64,000 bases of DNA from Bacteroidales bacterium. Its GTDB lineage: Bacteria; Bacteroidota; Bacteroidia; Bacteroidales; UBA932. The notes beneath the pieces were generated by a model that saw nothing but the letters and a program-made list of their open reading frames with translations, was not told the origin of the DNA and did not search any database. Numbering within the stretch: the first letter of the stretch is position 1; each line of letters opens with the position of its first letter. Shown here in pieces: positions 7,385-16,719 of the stretch. The position numbers were made by a program, and so were the translations under genes. The stretch spans positions 91,798-155,797 of the forward strand of contig JAFWSX010000018.1 in NCBI GenBank assembly GCA_017519185.1, in the 5' to 3' direction.

Positions 7385-9001
7385 ATGAAATACGCAGGCT
7401 GGATAGTCCATAACACACAAAGCATACTGTGGAACACCATAGTACGCGTGGTGAGCGGCACGGCGCAGGTGGCGCTGGGCCTGTTTATGGTATGGCTAAG
7501 CCGCCGTTTCATCGATGAGACCATCCGCACCGGCACGCAGCAGGACATTGTGCTTATGATAGTATGGCTGGTGCTGATCGTGGTGGGCAGGGTGCTGCTC
7601 CGCCAGGTATGGTATCTGCTCACAACCACTGCGGGCATACGCCTCTCCAATGACCTGCGGCTTAAAATGTACAGCTGCCTCTTCCGCCGCCAGCTTTACA
7701 CAGGCAAGGATATGCACTCCGGCGATGTCAGCTACCGTCTCTCCCGCGACATCAAGGAGGTGAGCGACACGATGACCGACACCGTCCCGCAGATACTCAT
7801 CACTCTGATCCAGCTCGCAGGAGCTTTCTTCCTGCTGCGCTATTTCGACCGCTGGCTGGCCTGGGCGCTGGTGGTAATGACACCGGTGGCAATAGTGATG
7901 GCCAAACTTATAGGCCGCAAGCTGCGAGAGATGACGCTGGAGATCAGGCAGGACGAGAGCCGCATCCAGATGCACGTGCAGGAGGGTACCGAGAACAATG
8001 CTGTGCTGCGCGCGATGGGCAGCGAGGAGTGGGTCACTGACCGCCTCGACGATATGCAGCAGCAGCTGAAAGGCGACGTGATGCGCCGCACGCGCTTCAC
8101 CATAATAATGCGCATCATCCTTGGCTGCACCTTCGGCCTGGGATATCTGCTGGCGTTCGTATGGGGAGGCCTGCAGCTGCGCAGCGGAGCCATCACCTTC
8201 GGTGTGATGACTTCATTCCTGCAGCTGGTCGGGCAGATCCAGCACCCCGTGTCATCGCTGCTCACTATGGGTTCCCAGATTTTCCACTCAACTGCAAGCC
8301 TTGACCGCCTGATGGAGCTTGAGAACAGTGAAATAGCCGTCGAGGAGAGTGAACTCCACCCTTCCCTCTCCGGCCTGCGCTTCGACGACGTCAGCTTCCG
8401 CTACGAAGACGGCGACCGCCAGTTGTTTTCTTCCTTCAGCTATGATTTCCGTCCGGGCACGAAGACTGCCATTATGGGCGAGACCGGCATCGGCAAGACC
8501 ACACTTTTCCGTATGATGCTTGGGTTCATCAGCCCCGACAAAGGCAGCATTACGCTATACGGCAAGGACGGCTCCATTCCTGTCGGAACGGTAACCCGCC
8601 CCGATTTCGTTTACGTTCCGCAGGGCAATACTCTGATGAGCGGTTCCATCAGGTTCAATCTGCAGGTGGCTTCGCCGGATGCGACTGACAGCCAGCTGGA
8701 AGAGGTGCTGCACACTGCTTGTGCCGATTTCGTCCTGGAGCTTCCGGAAGGGCTTGACACTGAGCTGGGCGAGCGCGGCAGCGGCCTCAGCGAGGGTCAG
8801 GCTCAACGCATCGCCATCGCCCGCGGCCTTCTCCGTCCGGGTTCCATTCTGCTTCTGGATGAGATCAGTTCGTCTCTCGATGCCGAGACTGAGCGGGAAC
8901 TCTACGACCGCCTGTTCAAGACGCATCCCGACAAGACGATGATCTTCATCACTCACCGTCCCAATGTCACAGAGCACTGCGACTCCGTCCTCTCTCTCTA
9001 A
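7385..9001 (+). CDS. ABC transporter with fused membrane and ATPase domains (peptide-exporter type)
   Basis: The 538-residue half-transporter has an exporter-type membrane domain (about residues 1-310) and an ATPase domain with Walker A GETGIGKTT (G365-T373), signature LSEGQ (about residue 468) and Walker B ILLLDE (D492-E493). There is no N-terminal C39 peptidase domain, so leader removal would need the separate S26-like peptidase. It starts one base after the RRE gene. It presumably homodimerises in the inner membrane and exports the product of this operon. Its stop overlaps the convergent acyltransferase gene by 4 bp. Confidence 0.92.
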   Translation: MKYAGWIVHNTQSILWNTIVRVVSGTAQVALGLFMVWLSRRFIDETIRTGTQQDIVLMIVWLVLIVVGRVLLRQVWYLLTTTAGIRLSNDLRLKMYSCLFRRQLYTGKDMHSGDVSYRLSRDIKEVSDTMTDTVPQILITLIQLAGAFFLLRYFDRWLAWALVVMTPVAIVMAKLIGRKLREMTLEIRQDESRIQMHVQEGTENNAVLRAMGSEEWVTDRLDDMQQQLKGDVMRRTRFTIIMRIILGCTFGLGYLLAFVWGGLQLRSGAITFGVMTSFLQLVGQIQHPVSSLLTMGSQIFHSTASLDRLMELENSEIAVEESELHPSLSGLRFDDVSFRYEDGDRQLFSSFSYDFRPGTKTAIMGETGIGKTTLFRMMLGFISPDKGSITLYGKDGSIPVGTVTRPDFVYVPQGNTLMSGSIRFNLQVASPDATDSQLEEVLHTACADFVLELPEGLDTELGERGSGLSEGQAQRIAIARGLLRPGSILLLDEISSSLDAETERELYDRLFKTHPDKTMIFITHRPNVTEHCDSVLSL

Positions 9002-10089
9002 CGTTTTTCTCCGAAGACGCACCAGCGGACGAAGGGGATGCGGCGGAGGAGTTCGTAGATTAGCGGTGAGAGGGTGAAGACAGCAACGGCAAGGATGAGA
9101 TACATCGCGAACGGAGGGAGCTGGGTGTAGGTCTTCATTATATAGCCGAGGCTGGCAATCACCAGGTAATGCACTATGTAGATACCATAGCTTGAGCGGG
9201 TCATATAGCCTGCGAAGGCGCCCGTGCGGTCGAAGCGGGCTTTGAACCAGCCCATCATCGCCAGACACATCAGCCAGCCATAGATGCAGTTCAGCGGGCT
9301 TCCGAGATACTGCGGCGAAGTGTTGTCCTGACCGAAAGTCGTGGCGACCAGGACGATGCCTGCCACTGCGGCGCAGGCAATCAGCGGAACCCAGGCCTTG
9401 CCGAGCTTCTCCTGCACGTCATCGTGCGAGAACACGAAGTATCCCATCAGGAACGGAATCAGATAGAACAGAGGCTTGTAGAGATTATACAGGCCGTCGG
9501 GGCTTTCGGGACGGGGATTCTGGATGAGCAGCTGCTCACCTGCCCAGAAAAGCACTCCCATCAGGATGATCCAGAAAATGTTCAGGCGGCCGCACCATTC
9601 GTGGAAGCGGTGCTTCGGGTCGACTTTGCGCACAAGCAGGAGCAGCAGCGAGAACAGCCACAGGTCCTGTATGAACCACAGGGGACCAATGCCGCTGATG
9701 GCCATAATGATATATTTGCCGACAGCCGGCACGCCATCCAGCATCCCGGCTCTTTCCGCCACTGCTGTATTGAAGTACCCGACCATCCAGTGGAACACAA
9801 ACAGGCCGATGGTGCCGGGCACCAGAAGTTTCCGAGTACGGGCGCGGAACCACTCTTTAGCGCTATGGTTCTCCAGAGCGTAGCGGGAGCCGATGCCGGC
9901 CAGCAGGAACAGCAGCGGCATGAACCAGGGATAGAGGATATACATCACCACGTCCTGATACTGCGGCCCGTCGCCGAAACCGCCGATGCCTCCGAAGACT
10001 CCTTTGTTGTTATAGAAATAAATGACGTGATAGAGCAGCACCAGGAGTACCGTCACCCAGCGCAGGTTGTCAATCCAGTGCTTCCTCAT
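8998..10089 (-). CDS. Acyltransferase family 3 membrane protein (OafA-like)
   Basis: The 363-residue integral membrane protein has about ten hydrophobic segments and the family N-terminus WIDNLRWVTVLLVLLYHVIY, including the conserved His. Such enzymes O-acylate surface sugars or other extracytoplasmic substrates. The start overlaps the TGA of the upstream AbrB-like gene (ATGA), so the two are coupled. It converges on the exporter operon. A role in modifying the exported peptide is possible by proximity but not shown. Confidence 0.88.
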   Translation of the reverse strand: MRKHWIDNLRWVTVLLVLLYHVIYFYNNKGVFGGIGGFGDGPQYQDVVMYILYPWFMPLLFLLAGIGSRYALENHSAKEWFRARTRKLLVPGTIGLFVFHWMVGYFNTAVAERAGMLDGVPAVGKYIIMAISGIGPLWFIQDLWLFSLLLLLVRKVDPKHRFHEWCGRLNIFWIILMGVLFWAGEQLLIQNPRPESPDGLYNLYKPLFYLIPFLMGYFVFSHDDVQEKLGKAWVPLIACAAVAGIVLVATTFGQDNTSPQYLGSPLNCIYGWLMCLAMMGWFKARFDRTGAFAGYMTRSSYGIYIVHYLVIASLGYIMKTYTQLPPFAMYLILAVAVFTLSPLIYELLRRIPFVRWCVFGEKR

Positions 10090-10298
10090 TTCGTGATACC
10101 CTCCATCATTTGGTCTATCGCATTCTGGAATATCTCAGTCTTGAGCAGAGCCATACCTTTCTGGTCGCCCAGAATCAGCAGGGCGTCACCTGGCTTTATG
10201 TCATAAATCTTGCGGGCGTCGCGGGGAATCACGATCTGCCCCTTCTCTCCCACCTTCACCACACCGAAGATGTATTTGCCGTCGTCTTCTTGCATCAT
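10086..10298 (-). CDS. AbrB/MazE-like swapped-hairpin DNA-binding protein
   Basis: The short protein (70 residues from MMQEDDG) has the SpoVT/AbrB signature VVKVGEKGQIVIPRDARK followed by IKPGDALLIL. An in-frame start at 10352 exists, but the promoter TATATTTG at 10324-10331 lies downstream of it, so 10298 (or 10295) is preferred. No toxin gene follows; the partner is the acyltransferase it overlaps, so it probably regulates that gene or itself. Confidence 0.82.
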   Translation of the reverse strand: MMQEDDGKYIFGVVKVGEKGQIVIPRDARKIYDIKPGDALLILGDQKGMALLKTEIFQNAIDQMMEGITK

Positions 10299-10323
10299 TG
10301 TATGATTTGTATGAAATTTCCCA

Positions 10324-10353
10324 CAAATATAACAAATACTTTTATAACACAAA
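10324..10353 (-). promoter_or_regulatory. Promoter of the AbrB-acyltransferase unit
   Basis: On the minus strand, TTTG (10350-10353) and TATATTTG (10324-10331) are separated by 18 nt, close to the Bacteroidetes consensus. The position fixes the short form of the AbrB-like gene. Confidence 0.6.
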
Positions 10354-10393
10354 CTATATTGAGGAATTGCATTTTACCGGAAAAGTCCATACC

Positions 10394-10424
10394 TTTATAC
10401 ATTTACAAAAATTATCTACCTTTG
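10394..10424 (+). promoter_or_regulatory. Promoter of the Omp85-type barrel gene
   Basis: TTTA (10394-10397), a 19-nt gap, then TACCTTTG (10417-10424) matches the Bacteroidetes consensus with one mismatch. The start codon follows at 10455. Confidence 0.65.
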
Positions 10425-10454
10425 AATTATAATTTTTAACCTAAAAACTATATA

Positions 10455-11789
10455 ATGAAAAAAATTTTAAGCATTGCCTTACTTCTTGTCTCTTTCAACA
10501 CACTGTTCGCACAGGAGGCCGAAAGAGAAGTAAAGACTGGCTGGTCATTCGGTGTTCTTCCGACTGCTACTTTCTCTACTGACAATGGTTTTCAGTTCGG
10601 CGCATTTGGCGACGTATATTACTACGGTGACGGCGACACATACCCCGATCCCCTCCACAAGATAAGTTGGGAGGCATCACACTTCACAAAGGGCCGTACC
10701 CGCCTGTATCTGGCTTACGACTCGAAGTATCTCATCCCCGATATGCGTGTGAATGCTTCATTGACCTACGTAGACGACCCGATGTACAACTTCTGGGGCT
10801 TCAACGGAACTCCAGCACTCCAGAATTACAACCTCTGGGGCAACAAGAAGGATTATACCCCCGGCATCAACTACTATGGAATGAGCCGCAAGATGTTCCG
10901 CGGTCTGGCAAACGTGCAGGGCCGTCTGGCCGACAATCTCAACTGGGCTGCCGGCATCAACTTCTGGAAGTGGGAACTCGGCGATATGAGAGAAAGCTCG
11001 AAAAACGAGAACAGGTATTCTACCGACGTGACACTGTACAGGAGATATCAGGAAATCGGCGCCATCACAGCTGAAGAGGCCAATGGAGGCACTTCTCTGG
11101 AGCTTAATGCAGGTCTGGTATTCGACACCCGCGACATCGAAGCAGCCCCCAACAAGGGCATCTGGGCTGAAGCCTATCTCAACGGCAACGTAATCAACCA
11201 GCGCTACCTCAAGGCCTGCGCATATTTCCGTCACTATATCGACATCCCGATCCACATCAAGGCTGGCGACCCCGTTTTCGCATATCGTCTCGCCTGGCAG
11301 CAGACCATCGCAGGAGAAACTCCTTTCTATATGATCCAGAACGTTCCCCTGCTTGTGCAGCGCAATATGATCTCTGAAGGCTTCGGCAGCAGCAACACCA
11401 TCCGCGGTATCCGCGAGAACAGGATTCTGGCTGAAGGCTTTGCCTGGATGAACGCCGAACTCCGCGTGAAACTTGTCAAGTTCAACCTCTTCAATCAGTA
11501 TTTCTATATCGCAATCAACCCGTTCTTCGATGCAGGTATCGTCACCAAGCAGTATCGTCCGGACGTCTTCGGAACTGGCAAGACTCTCGATCCCAGGCTT
11601 GCACTTCTCGGAGTTGACCCTGTCATCTACGACGCAGCAAAAGCCGGTGACATCGTGTACAGCGGCGGTGCCGGCCTCAAGATAGCAATGAACCAGAACT
11701 TCATCGTTTCTGTCGAGCTGGCTCACTGCTTCTACAACGAGATGGTTGCCGACCCTTGGATCGGAATCGGAATCAACTACCAATTCTAA
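10455..11789 (+). CDS. Omp85/BamA-superfamily outer-membrane barrel without POTRA
   Basis: The 444-residue protein has a signal peptide ending FAQ (about residue 20) and a beta-barrel body ending in GIGINYQF, with a C-terminal Phe. The segment NTIRGIRENRILAEGFAWMN is a surface-antigen barrel motif (RGxRENR). No POTRA domains precede the barrel, so it is not BamA itself. The next gene, a lipoprotein hydrolase, begins 13 bp downstream, so the two may be co-transcribed. Cargo is unknown. Confidence 0.8.
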   Translation: MKKILSIALLLVSFNTLFAQEAEREVKTGWSFGVLPTATFSTDNGFQFGAFGDVYYYGDGDTYPDPLHKISWEASHFTKGRTRLYLAYDSKYLIPDMRVNASLTYVDDPMYNFWGFNGTPALQNYNLWGNKKDYTPGINYYGMSRKMFRGLANVQGRLADNLNWAAGINFWKWELGDMRESSKNENRYSTDVTLYRRYQEIGAITAEEANGGTSLELNAGLVFDTRDIEAAPNKGIWAEAYLNGNVINQRYLKACAYFRHYIDIPIHIKAGDPVFAYRLAWQQTIAGETPFYMIQNVPLLVQRNMISEGFGSSNTIRGIRENRILAEGFAWMNAELRVKLVKFNLFNQYFYIAINPFFDAGIVTKQYRPDVFGTGKTLDPRLALLGVDPVIYDAAKAGDIVYSGGAGLKIAMNQNFIVSVELAHCFYNEMVADPWIGIGINYQF

Positions 11790-11801
11790 TCTGGTCCTGC
11801 C

Positions 11802-12776
11802 ATGAAAAAGATTCTGAATGCAGCTCTGCTGATGCTGGTGGTTCTTTCACTGAACAGCTGCCTCGCCGGAAAATTTATGTGCAACTACGCGCTGAAGCCC
11901 ACTCCTCACGGAGTGGACGACATAGAGCGCACCCGATACAAAGCCGACTCGCTGCTCGCCGGCAGCACGGCCTGGTATGACAATCTCAAGGCACAGGGCG
12001 TCCTGAAAGACATCTATGCCGACGGCTTCAACGGCAAGAAGGTTCACGCCGTATACGCTCCCGCCAAGGATCCCGCAACTGCCAACGGCACTGCCGTGGT
12101 AGTTCACGGCTACACCGACAACCACTATGTATTCCTCTACCTGGTGCGTATGTACCGCGACCAGCTCAACTATAACGTGATGGTTCCTGACCTCCAGTAT
12201 CACGGCGAGTCAGAGGGCGATGCAGTCCAGATGGGCTGGTTCGACCGCTATGACGTGGAGATGTGGGCTGAGAAGGCTCACGATATCTTCAAGGACGACT
12301 TCACCGTCGTTCACGGAGTGTCTATGGGTGCCGCAACCGTTATGATGATGAGCGGCGACAACCTGCCCGACTACATCAAGGCATTCGTGGAGGACTGCGG
12401 ATACAGTTCAGTATGGGACCAGTTCGCATCCAACCTGAACGACACTTTCCACCTTCCTCCCTTCCCCATCCTGAACAGCGCCAACATCGTCTGCAAGAAG
12501 CGCTACGGCTGGGACTTCAAGGAGGCTTCTTCTGTCAACCAGCTTGCCAAGTCATATCTGCCTATGCTCTTCATCCACGGTGACGCCGATGACTTCGTGC
12601 CGTTCGACCATCTCAAGAAGAACTACGAGGCCAAGACAGCCGGCTACAAGGAGATGTGGGTTGCAGAGGGCGCCGTACACGCCAACGCCTATGCCAAGCA
12701 TCCCGAGGAATACACCCGCAGGGTATCGGAATTCCTGAAAAAAGTTAAAACCCTCAAGACCGAAGATCTGTATTAA
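11802..12776 (+). CDS. Alpha/beta hydrolase lipoprotein
   Basis: The 324-residue lipoprotein (lipobox LNSC) has an alpha/beta-hydrolase fold: VVVHGYTDNH oxyanion region, nucleophile elbow GVSMGA (Ser174), acid-loop HGDADDFVP and a terminal His in EGAVHANAY. It resembles Bacteroidales hydrolases of the dienelactone/prolyl-peptidase-like group, but the substrate cannot be read. It follows the barrel gene by 13 bp and precedes the GH27 gene by 6 bp, suggesting one operon. Confidence 0.88.
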   Translation: MKKILNAALLMLVVLSLNSCLAGKFMCNYALKPTPHGVDDIERTRYKADSLLAGSTAWYDNLKAQGVLKDIYADGFNGKKVHAVYAPAKDPATANGTAVVVHGYTDNHYVFLYLVRMYRDQLNYNVMVPDLQYHGESEGDAVQMGWFDRYDVEMWAEKAHDIFKDDFTVVHGVSMGAATVMMMSGDNLPDYIKAFVEDCGYSSVWDQFASNLNDTFHLPPFPILNSANIVCKKRYGWDFKEASSVNQLAKSYLPMLFIHGDADDFVPFDHLKKNYEAKTAGYKEMWVAEGAVHANAYAKHPEEYTRRVSEFLKKVKTLKTEDLY

Positions 12777-12782
12777 CAACCT

Positions 12783-14408
12783 ATGAAAACCAAGTACATC
12801 CTTTTTCTGGCCCTGCTTGCCGTGGTCGCTTGTACCCCCAGGCAGAGCATTTCCAATGAGATACAACTTCCCACCATGGGTTGGAGCTCCTGGAACACCT
12901 ACAGCGTCAACATCTCCGATTCCCTGATTATGAGTCAGGCAGATGCGATGGTATCAACCGGCCTTGCCGACGCCGGCTACAACCACATCAACATCGATGA
13001 CGGATATTTCGGAGGCCGCGACCCGCAGACCGGGCAGCTGCTCATCCATCCCACCCGTTTCCCCAACGGAATGAAGAAGGTCGTGGACCACATCCACTCG
13101 CTCGGCCTCAAGGCAGGTATCTACAGTGACGCCGGAGCCAACACCTGCGGAAGCTACTATAACCGTGACACCATCGCACGCGGCGTGGGCCTCTACGGTC
13201 ACGACCAGCAGGATGCCGACTACTTCTTCAAGGAGCTGGGATTCGACTTCATCAAGGTAGACTTCTGCGGCGGAAACGCCCCCCAGAACTCAGACCGTCT
13301 GGCTCTCGACCCTCAGGAGCGCTATACTGCCATCCGCAAGGCCATCGACAACACCGGACGCAAGGATGTACGTCTTAACGTATGCCGCTGGGACTTCCCC
13401 GGCGTATGGGTACGCGACGTAGCCATCTCGTGGCGTATGTCTCACGACATCGGCGACCGCTGGCAGTCTGTCAAGAGCATCATCGGCTAGAGCCTCTACC
13501 TTTCGGCCTATGCAGGCGGAGGACACTACAACGATATGGATATGCTCGAGGTCGGCCGCTCTATGAGCAGCGAAGAGGACAAGACCCACTTCGGCATCTG
13601 GTGCATAATGTCGTCTCCCCTTCTGATCGGCTGCGATATGACCACCCTTCGCTCTGAGGCCTTCGACCTTATGACCAACCGTGACCTCATCGCCCTCGAC
13701 CAGGATCCCCTCGGCCTCCAGGCCTATGTAGTGCAGCACGAAGGTGAAACATACGTACTTGTGAAAGACATCGAAGAGCGCTTCGGAACCGTCCGTGCAG
13801 TGGCCTTCTACAACCCTGCCGACGAACCCTGCCATATGGGCATCGACCTCAAGGACCTTGACCTGGCCGGCGGCGCAGCAGTGCGCGACCTCTTCGAGCG
13901 CAAGGACATCGGCAACGTCACCGACCGTCTGGAAGCTGACGTTCCCGCCCACGGAGCCCGTATCTACCGACTGGCTGCAAAGCAGAGGCTGGAACGCGTG
14001 CGTTACGAGGCTGAGACCGCCTGGCTGAGCGACTATCAGGAACTCTACAACAACCAGGCTTTCAAGACTGCCACCTACACTCCGGTTCCTGAATGTTCAG
14101 GCGGAATGGCTGTCACCCAGCTTGGTTTCAAACCCACCAACGACATCCAGTGGCGCGACATCTGGAGCCCCAAAGGCGGTGAATACAAACTCACCCTCCG
14201 CTGTCTGACGAACGAGCCTCGCGGCGGTATTATCTATCTCTCAGACAACCCGGACAACGCCCGTCAGGTCAGGATAGCTGCTGCTGACGGATGGCAGGAC
14301 GTGGAAGTCACAGTGAACCTCAAGCCCGGCCTCAACACCATCAGGATTGCCAACGACCGCAGCGGCATTCCGGATATCGACTATATGGAACTCCAGCCGA
14401 TGAGATAG
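12783..14408 (+). pseudogene. GH27 alpha-galactosidase interrupted by one in-frame TAG
   Basis: The frame encodes about 541 residues of a GH27 enzyme with a lipoprotein signal (LLAVVAC), the family N-terminus MGWSSWN, nucleophile motif FIKVDFC (Asp160) and acid/base motif RMSHDIGD (Asp222). Codon 236 is TAG (13488-13490). The same frame then continues with family sequence (SLYLSAYAGGGHYNDMDMLE) to a TAG at 14406. The second part completes the barrel and adds a beta-sandwich and a CBM35/6-like end. The first ORF alone (12783-13490) keeps both catalytic Asp residues but lacks the last barrel strands, so it is unlikely to fold. Nonsense mutation, readthrough or sequence error are all possible. 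Confidence 0.9.
13488..13490 (+). other. In-frame TAG inside the GH27 gene
   Basis: The sequence reads GGC TAG AGC, and homology continues in the same frame on both sides. In GH27 relatives I recall, this position is often Glu or Asn in an IIDEN-type turn, so a one-base GAG to TAG change would explain it. Confidence 0.8.
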
Positions 14409-14429
14409 CAGGCCGGTTTTCAGATAAGA

Positions 14430-15344
14430 CTACATAGAAACCGTTGTCAGATATTTCTGGCAACGGTTTTTTATGTTCTCGCGGAGACTGTCGCCGTACC
14501 ATCGGATCTCGAAGGTATGGTAGCAGCCATCTTTGAAATATGGTTTCCAGGCATATCCAGTTCCTTCGAAACCGTCTACCAGCAGAAGTTTGGAACTCTG
14601 GTCCAGCGTCACAGTCAATGTGTCGAAGAGGACGGCGGGCGTAGAGTCGGTGACCCAGTTGACCGGATTGATCGCCACGGCATTGCCTTCGCTTATGAGC
14701 GGCGTCGCATCCTCAGGATCTTCGACCGAGTTGTAGCAGATGGTGACGCCTGTGTCGTCGGCGCCAGTGGCAGGAATGATGGAACTGTATTTATCCACTT
14801 CATCTCCTGTTATCTTCCAGCCGAGCACATATGCAGCCACCATACGCTCGTGAAGCTCCTCGGGAAGCTCCTTCAGCAGCTCAACGAGAACCTGACCGCC
14901 CTGGCTGAAACCGGCCAGGACAAAAGGCCTTCCATTGTTGTAGTTCTCGATATAATAATTGAAGGCACGGAGCACATCCTCCTTTGCCAGCGGGAAACGG
15001 CTTGCGATGAGAGCATTGTCGAGGTAGGTCTCCATCGTGATCTGACGGTAGTACGGCGAGTAGTAATTCAGGTCTCCGGAAAGGATGCGGTCCACCCCTT
15101 CCATCTCCTCGCGCATGCTGTGGCAGGCTGCGGAATCGGCCGCCCAGGCCCAGTGAACCGTCGCTCCGTCCTTCTCGTAGTCGAAGGTGGAAGTTGAACT
15201 GATATAGAACAAGTCGACGTCGCCGCCGCGGTCAGTGACATACCATTCTGTCGCATTGCTGTAGTCCGGCGCATCGGGAACCACTTCTTTCGGGGCGCAG
15301 GCGGCAAGAACCGCAACGGCAGCGAGTATAAGCAGTTTTTTCAT
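14430..15344 (-). CDS. DUF3089-type alpha/beta hydrolase lipoprotein
   Basis: The 304-residue lipoprotein (AVLAAC, about Cys16) has the nucleophile elbow FVLAGFSQGGQVLVEL and the DUF3089 pattern: an early DVDLFYISST block, AFNYYIENYNNGRPF, then YNSVEDPED and a late GYAWKPYFKDG. These proteins are predicted lipase-like hydrolases of unknown substrate. It is the last gene of a minus-strand operon after GDPD and GlpT, 4 bp downstream of glpT, so it may act on glycerolipids or their breakdown products. Confidence 0.8.
   Translation of the reverse strand: MKKLLILAAVAVLAACAPKEVVPDAPDYSNATEWYVTDRGGDVDLFYISSTSTFDYEKDGATVHWAWAADSAACHSMREEMEGVDRILSGDLNYYSPYYRQITMETYLDNALIASRFPLAKEDVLRAFNYYIENYNNGRPFVLAGFSQGGQVLVELLKELPEELHERMVAAYVLGWKITGDEVDKYSSIIPATGADDTGVTICYNSVEDPEDATPLISEGNAVAINPVNWVTDSTPAVLFDTLTVTLDQSSKLLLVDGFEGTGYAWKPYFKDGCYHTFEIRWYGDSLRENIKNRCQKYLTTVSM
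14438..14470. terminator. Shared terminator between GH27 and DUF3089 genes
   Basis: AAACCGTTGTCAG (14438-14450) pairs with CTGGCAACGGTTT (14457-14469) across ATATTT, with a T-run on the plus strand. One arm lies inside the 3' end of the convergent DUF3089 gene. Confidence 0.75.
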
Positions 15345-15348
15345 AGGA

Positions 15349-16719
15349 TTACCGTTTTTCCTCTTTCATTGTCAGTCCCATAAAGAAGATTGACAGCAGG
15401 CAGGCGACAATAAGCAGAACGAAGGTCCAGCCCCAGCCGGCATTCTGGGCCACGAGGCCGATTACGGTATTGGCCAGCAGGAAGGTGCCCAGGAAGTAGC
15501 CGAAGAAACCTGTGAGTCCGGCAGCAGTTCCAGCCGCATTCTTCGGGGCAAGGTCGAGGGCCTGAACTCCAATGAGCATAACCGGCCCGTAGATGAAGAA
15601 ACCGATGCCGATGAGGCAGATTATAACAACGGTCAGGTTGTCTATGAATGCCCAGTAAAGCACCACGAAAACCATCACCAGTGCCATAAAGATCATTGTC
15701 GGGAGCGCCCTCTTGCCTTTGAACAGATGGTCTGAAATCCAGCCGCAGAGCAGCGTGCCGGGGATGGCAGCGAACTCGTAGGCAAAATATGCCCAGCCTG
15801 CGCTCTTGAGGTCGATGCCCTTCTCAGTCAGGATGGTCGGAGCCCAGTCGAGGCAGCCGTAGCGTACCATATAGACGAAAGCGTTCGACAGGGCGATGAA
15901 CCAGAGGAACTTGTTGTTCAGGACGTGGTTGAAGAATATCTCTTTAGCGGTAAGGGTTTTCTCGTGCTTCTCGGAGTAGTTCTTGGGATAGTCGTTACGC
16001 CAGGACTCCACTGAAGGCAGGCCGCAGGACTGGGGTGTGTCACGAAGCAGCACATAGGCCAGCAGGGCGATGAACAGGGCGACTGCTGCAGGGAATGCGA
16101 ATGTTCCGATGAGGAAATAGAGCTCTTCGTGGGTTCCGTAGAACCAGCTGCCGAACCAGGCCGCACCATAGGTTGCCATAGGGCCGACCAGAGCGCCGCC
16201 GACATTGTGGGCGCAGTTCCATATGCTCATCTTGGTGCCGCGCTCTCCAGGGGAGAACCAGTGAGTCATCACACGGCCGCAGGGAGGCCAGCCCATACCG
16301 TTGAACCAGCCGACTAGGCAGTTCAGCACACCCATCACCAGGATGGCCAGACCTTTGTTCTCTGCACCTATGAACTGGATGGGCACTATCATAAAGCACA
16401 TCGAGATAGCCGTCAGGATAAGGCCCATCGGAAGGAACACTCGGGCGTTCGAGCGATCCGACACACTTCCGTTCAGGAATTTCGACAAGGCATATGCCGC
16501 GGCGTTCAGACCCAGCACAAAGCCGAGTTCTGTCTTCTGGAATCCTAGAGGAACCATAGCCGGGATGGCCATAGAAAGGTTCTTGCGTACAAGATAGAAT
16601 CCGGCGTATCCGATGAAGGCGCCGATAAAGACTTGCAGCCTGAGACGTTTATATTTGGCGTCGGCCTCGGGGCCGGTCTGTGCAGGCTTGTATTCGGGTT
16701 GCTTGAGGAATTTCAGCAT
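15349..16719 (-). CDS. glpT: Glycerol-3-phosphate transporter, MFS
   Basis: The 456-residue protein has twelve hydrophobic segments and organophosphate:phosphate antiporter sequence: GYAGFYLVRKNLSMAIPAM near the N-terminus, ALSKFLNGSVSDRSNARVF and GWFNGMGWPPCGRVMTHWFS. It would import glycerol-3-phosphate across the inner membrane in exchange for phosphate. Its start codon overlaps the TAA of the GDPD gene by one base. The GDPD lipoprotein would release glycerol-3-phosphate that this protein takes up. A related sugar-phosphate substrate (UhpT type) cannot be excluded. Confidence 0.88.
   Translation of the reverse strand: MLKFLKQPEYKPAQTGPEADAKYKRLRLQVFIGAFIGYAGFYLVRKNLSMAIPAMVPLGFQKTELGFVLGLNAAAYALSKFLNGSVSDRSNARVFLPMGLILTAISMCFMIVPIQFIGAENKGLAILVMGVLNCLVGWFNGMGWPPCGRVMTHWFSPGERGTKMSIWNCAHNVGGALVGPMATYGAAWFGSWFYGTHEELYFLIGTFAFPAAVALFIALLAYVLLRDTPQSCGLPSVESWRNDYPKNYSEKHEKTLTAKEIFFNHVLNNKFLWFIALSNAFVYMVRYGCLDWAPTILTEKGIDLKSAGWAYFAYEFAAIPGTLLCGWISDHLFKGKRALPTMIFMALVMVFVVLYWAFIDNLTVVIICLIGIGFFIYGPVMLIGVQALDLAPKNAAGTAAGLTGFFGYFLGTFLLANTVIGLVAQNAGWGWTFVLLIVACLLSIFFMGLTMKEEKR

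Noticed and set aside
3533..9001. Ordinary lasso-peptide cluster
   Set aside because: There is an RRE protein and a leader-like motif, but no B2-type transglutaminase-like protease and no asparagine-synthetase-like cyclase; the peptidase is of S26 type.
9424..10206. Open frame opposite the acyltransferase
   Set aside because: It is a mirror of the real gene in another frame, with low-complexity, unnatural composition and no recognised family.
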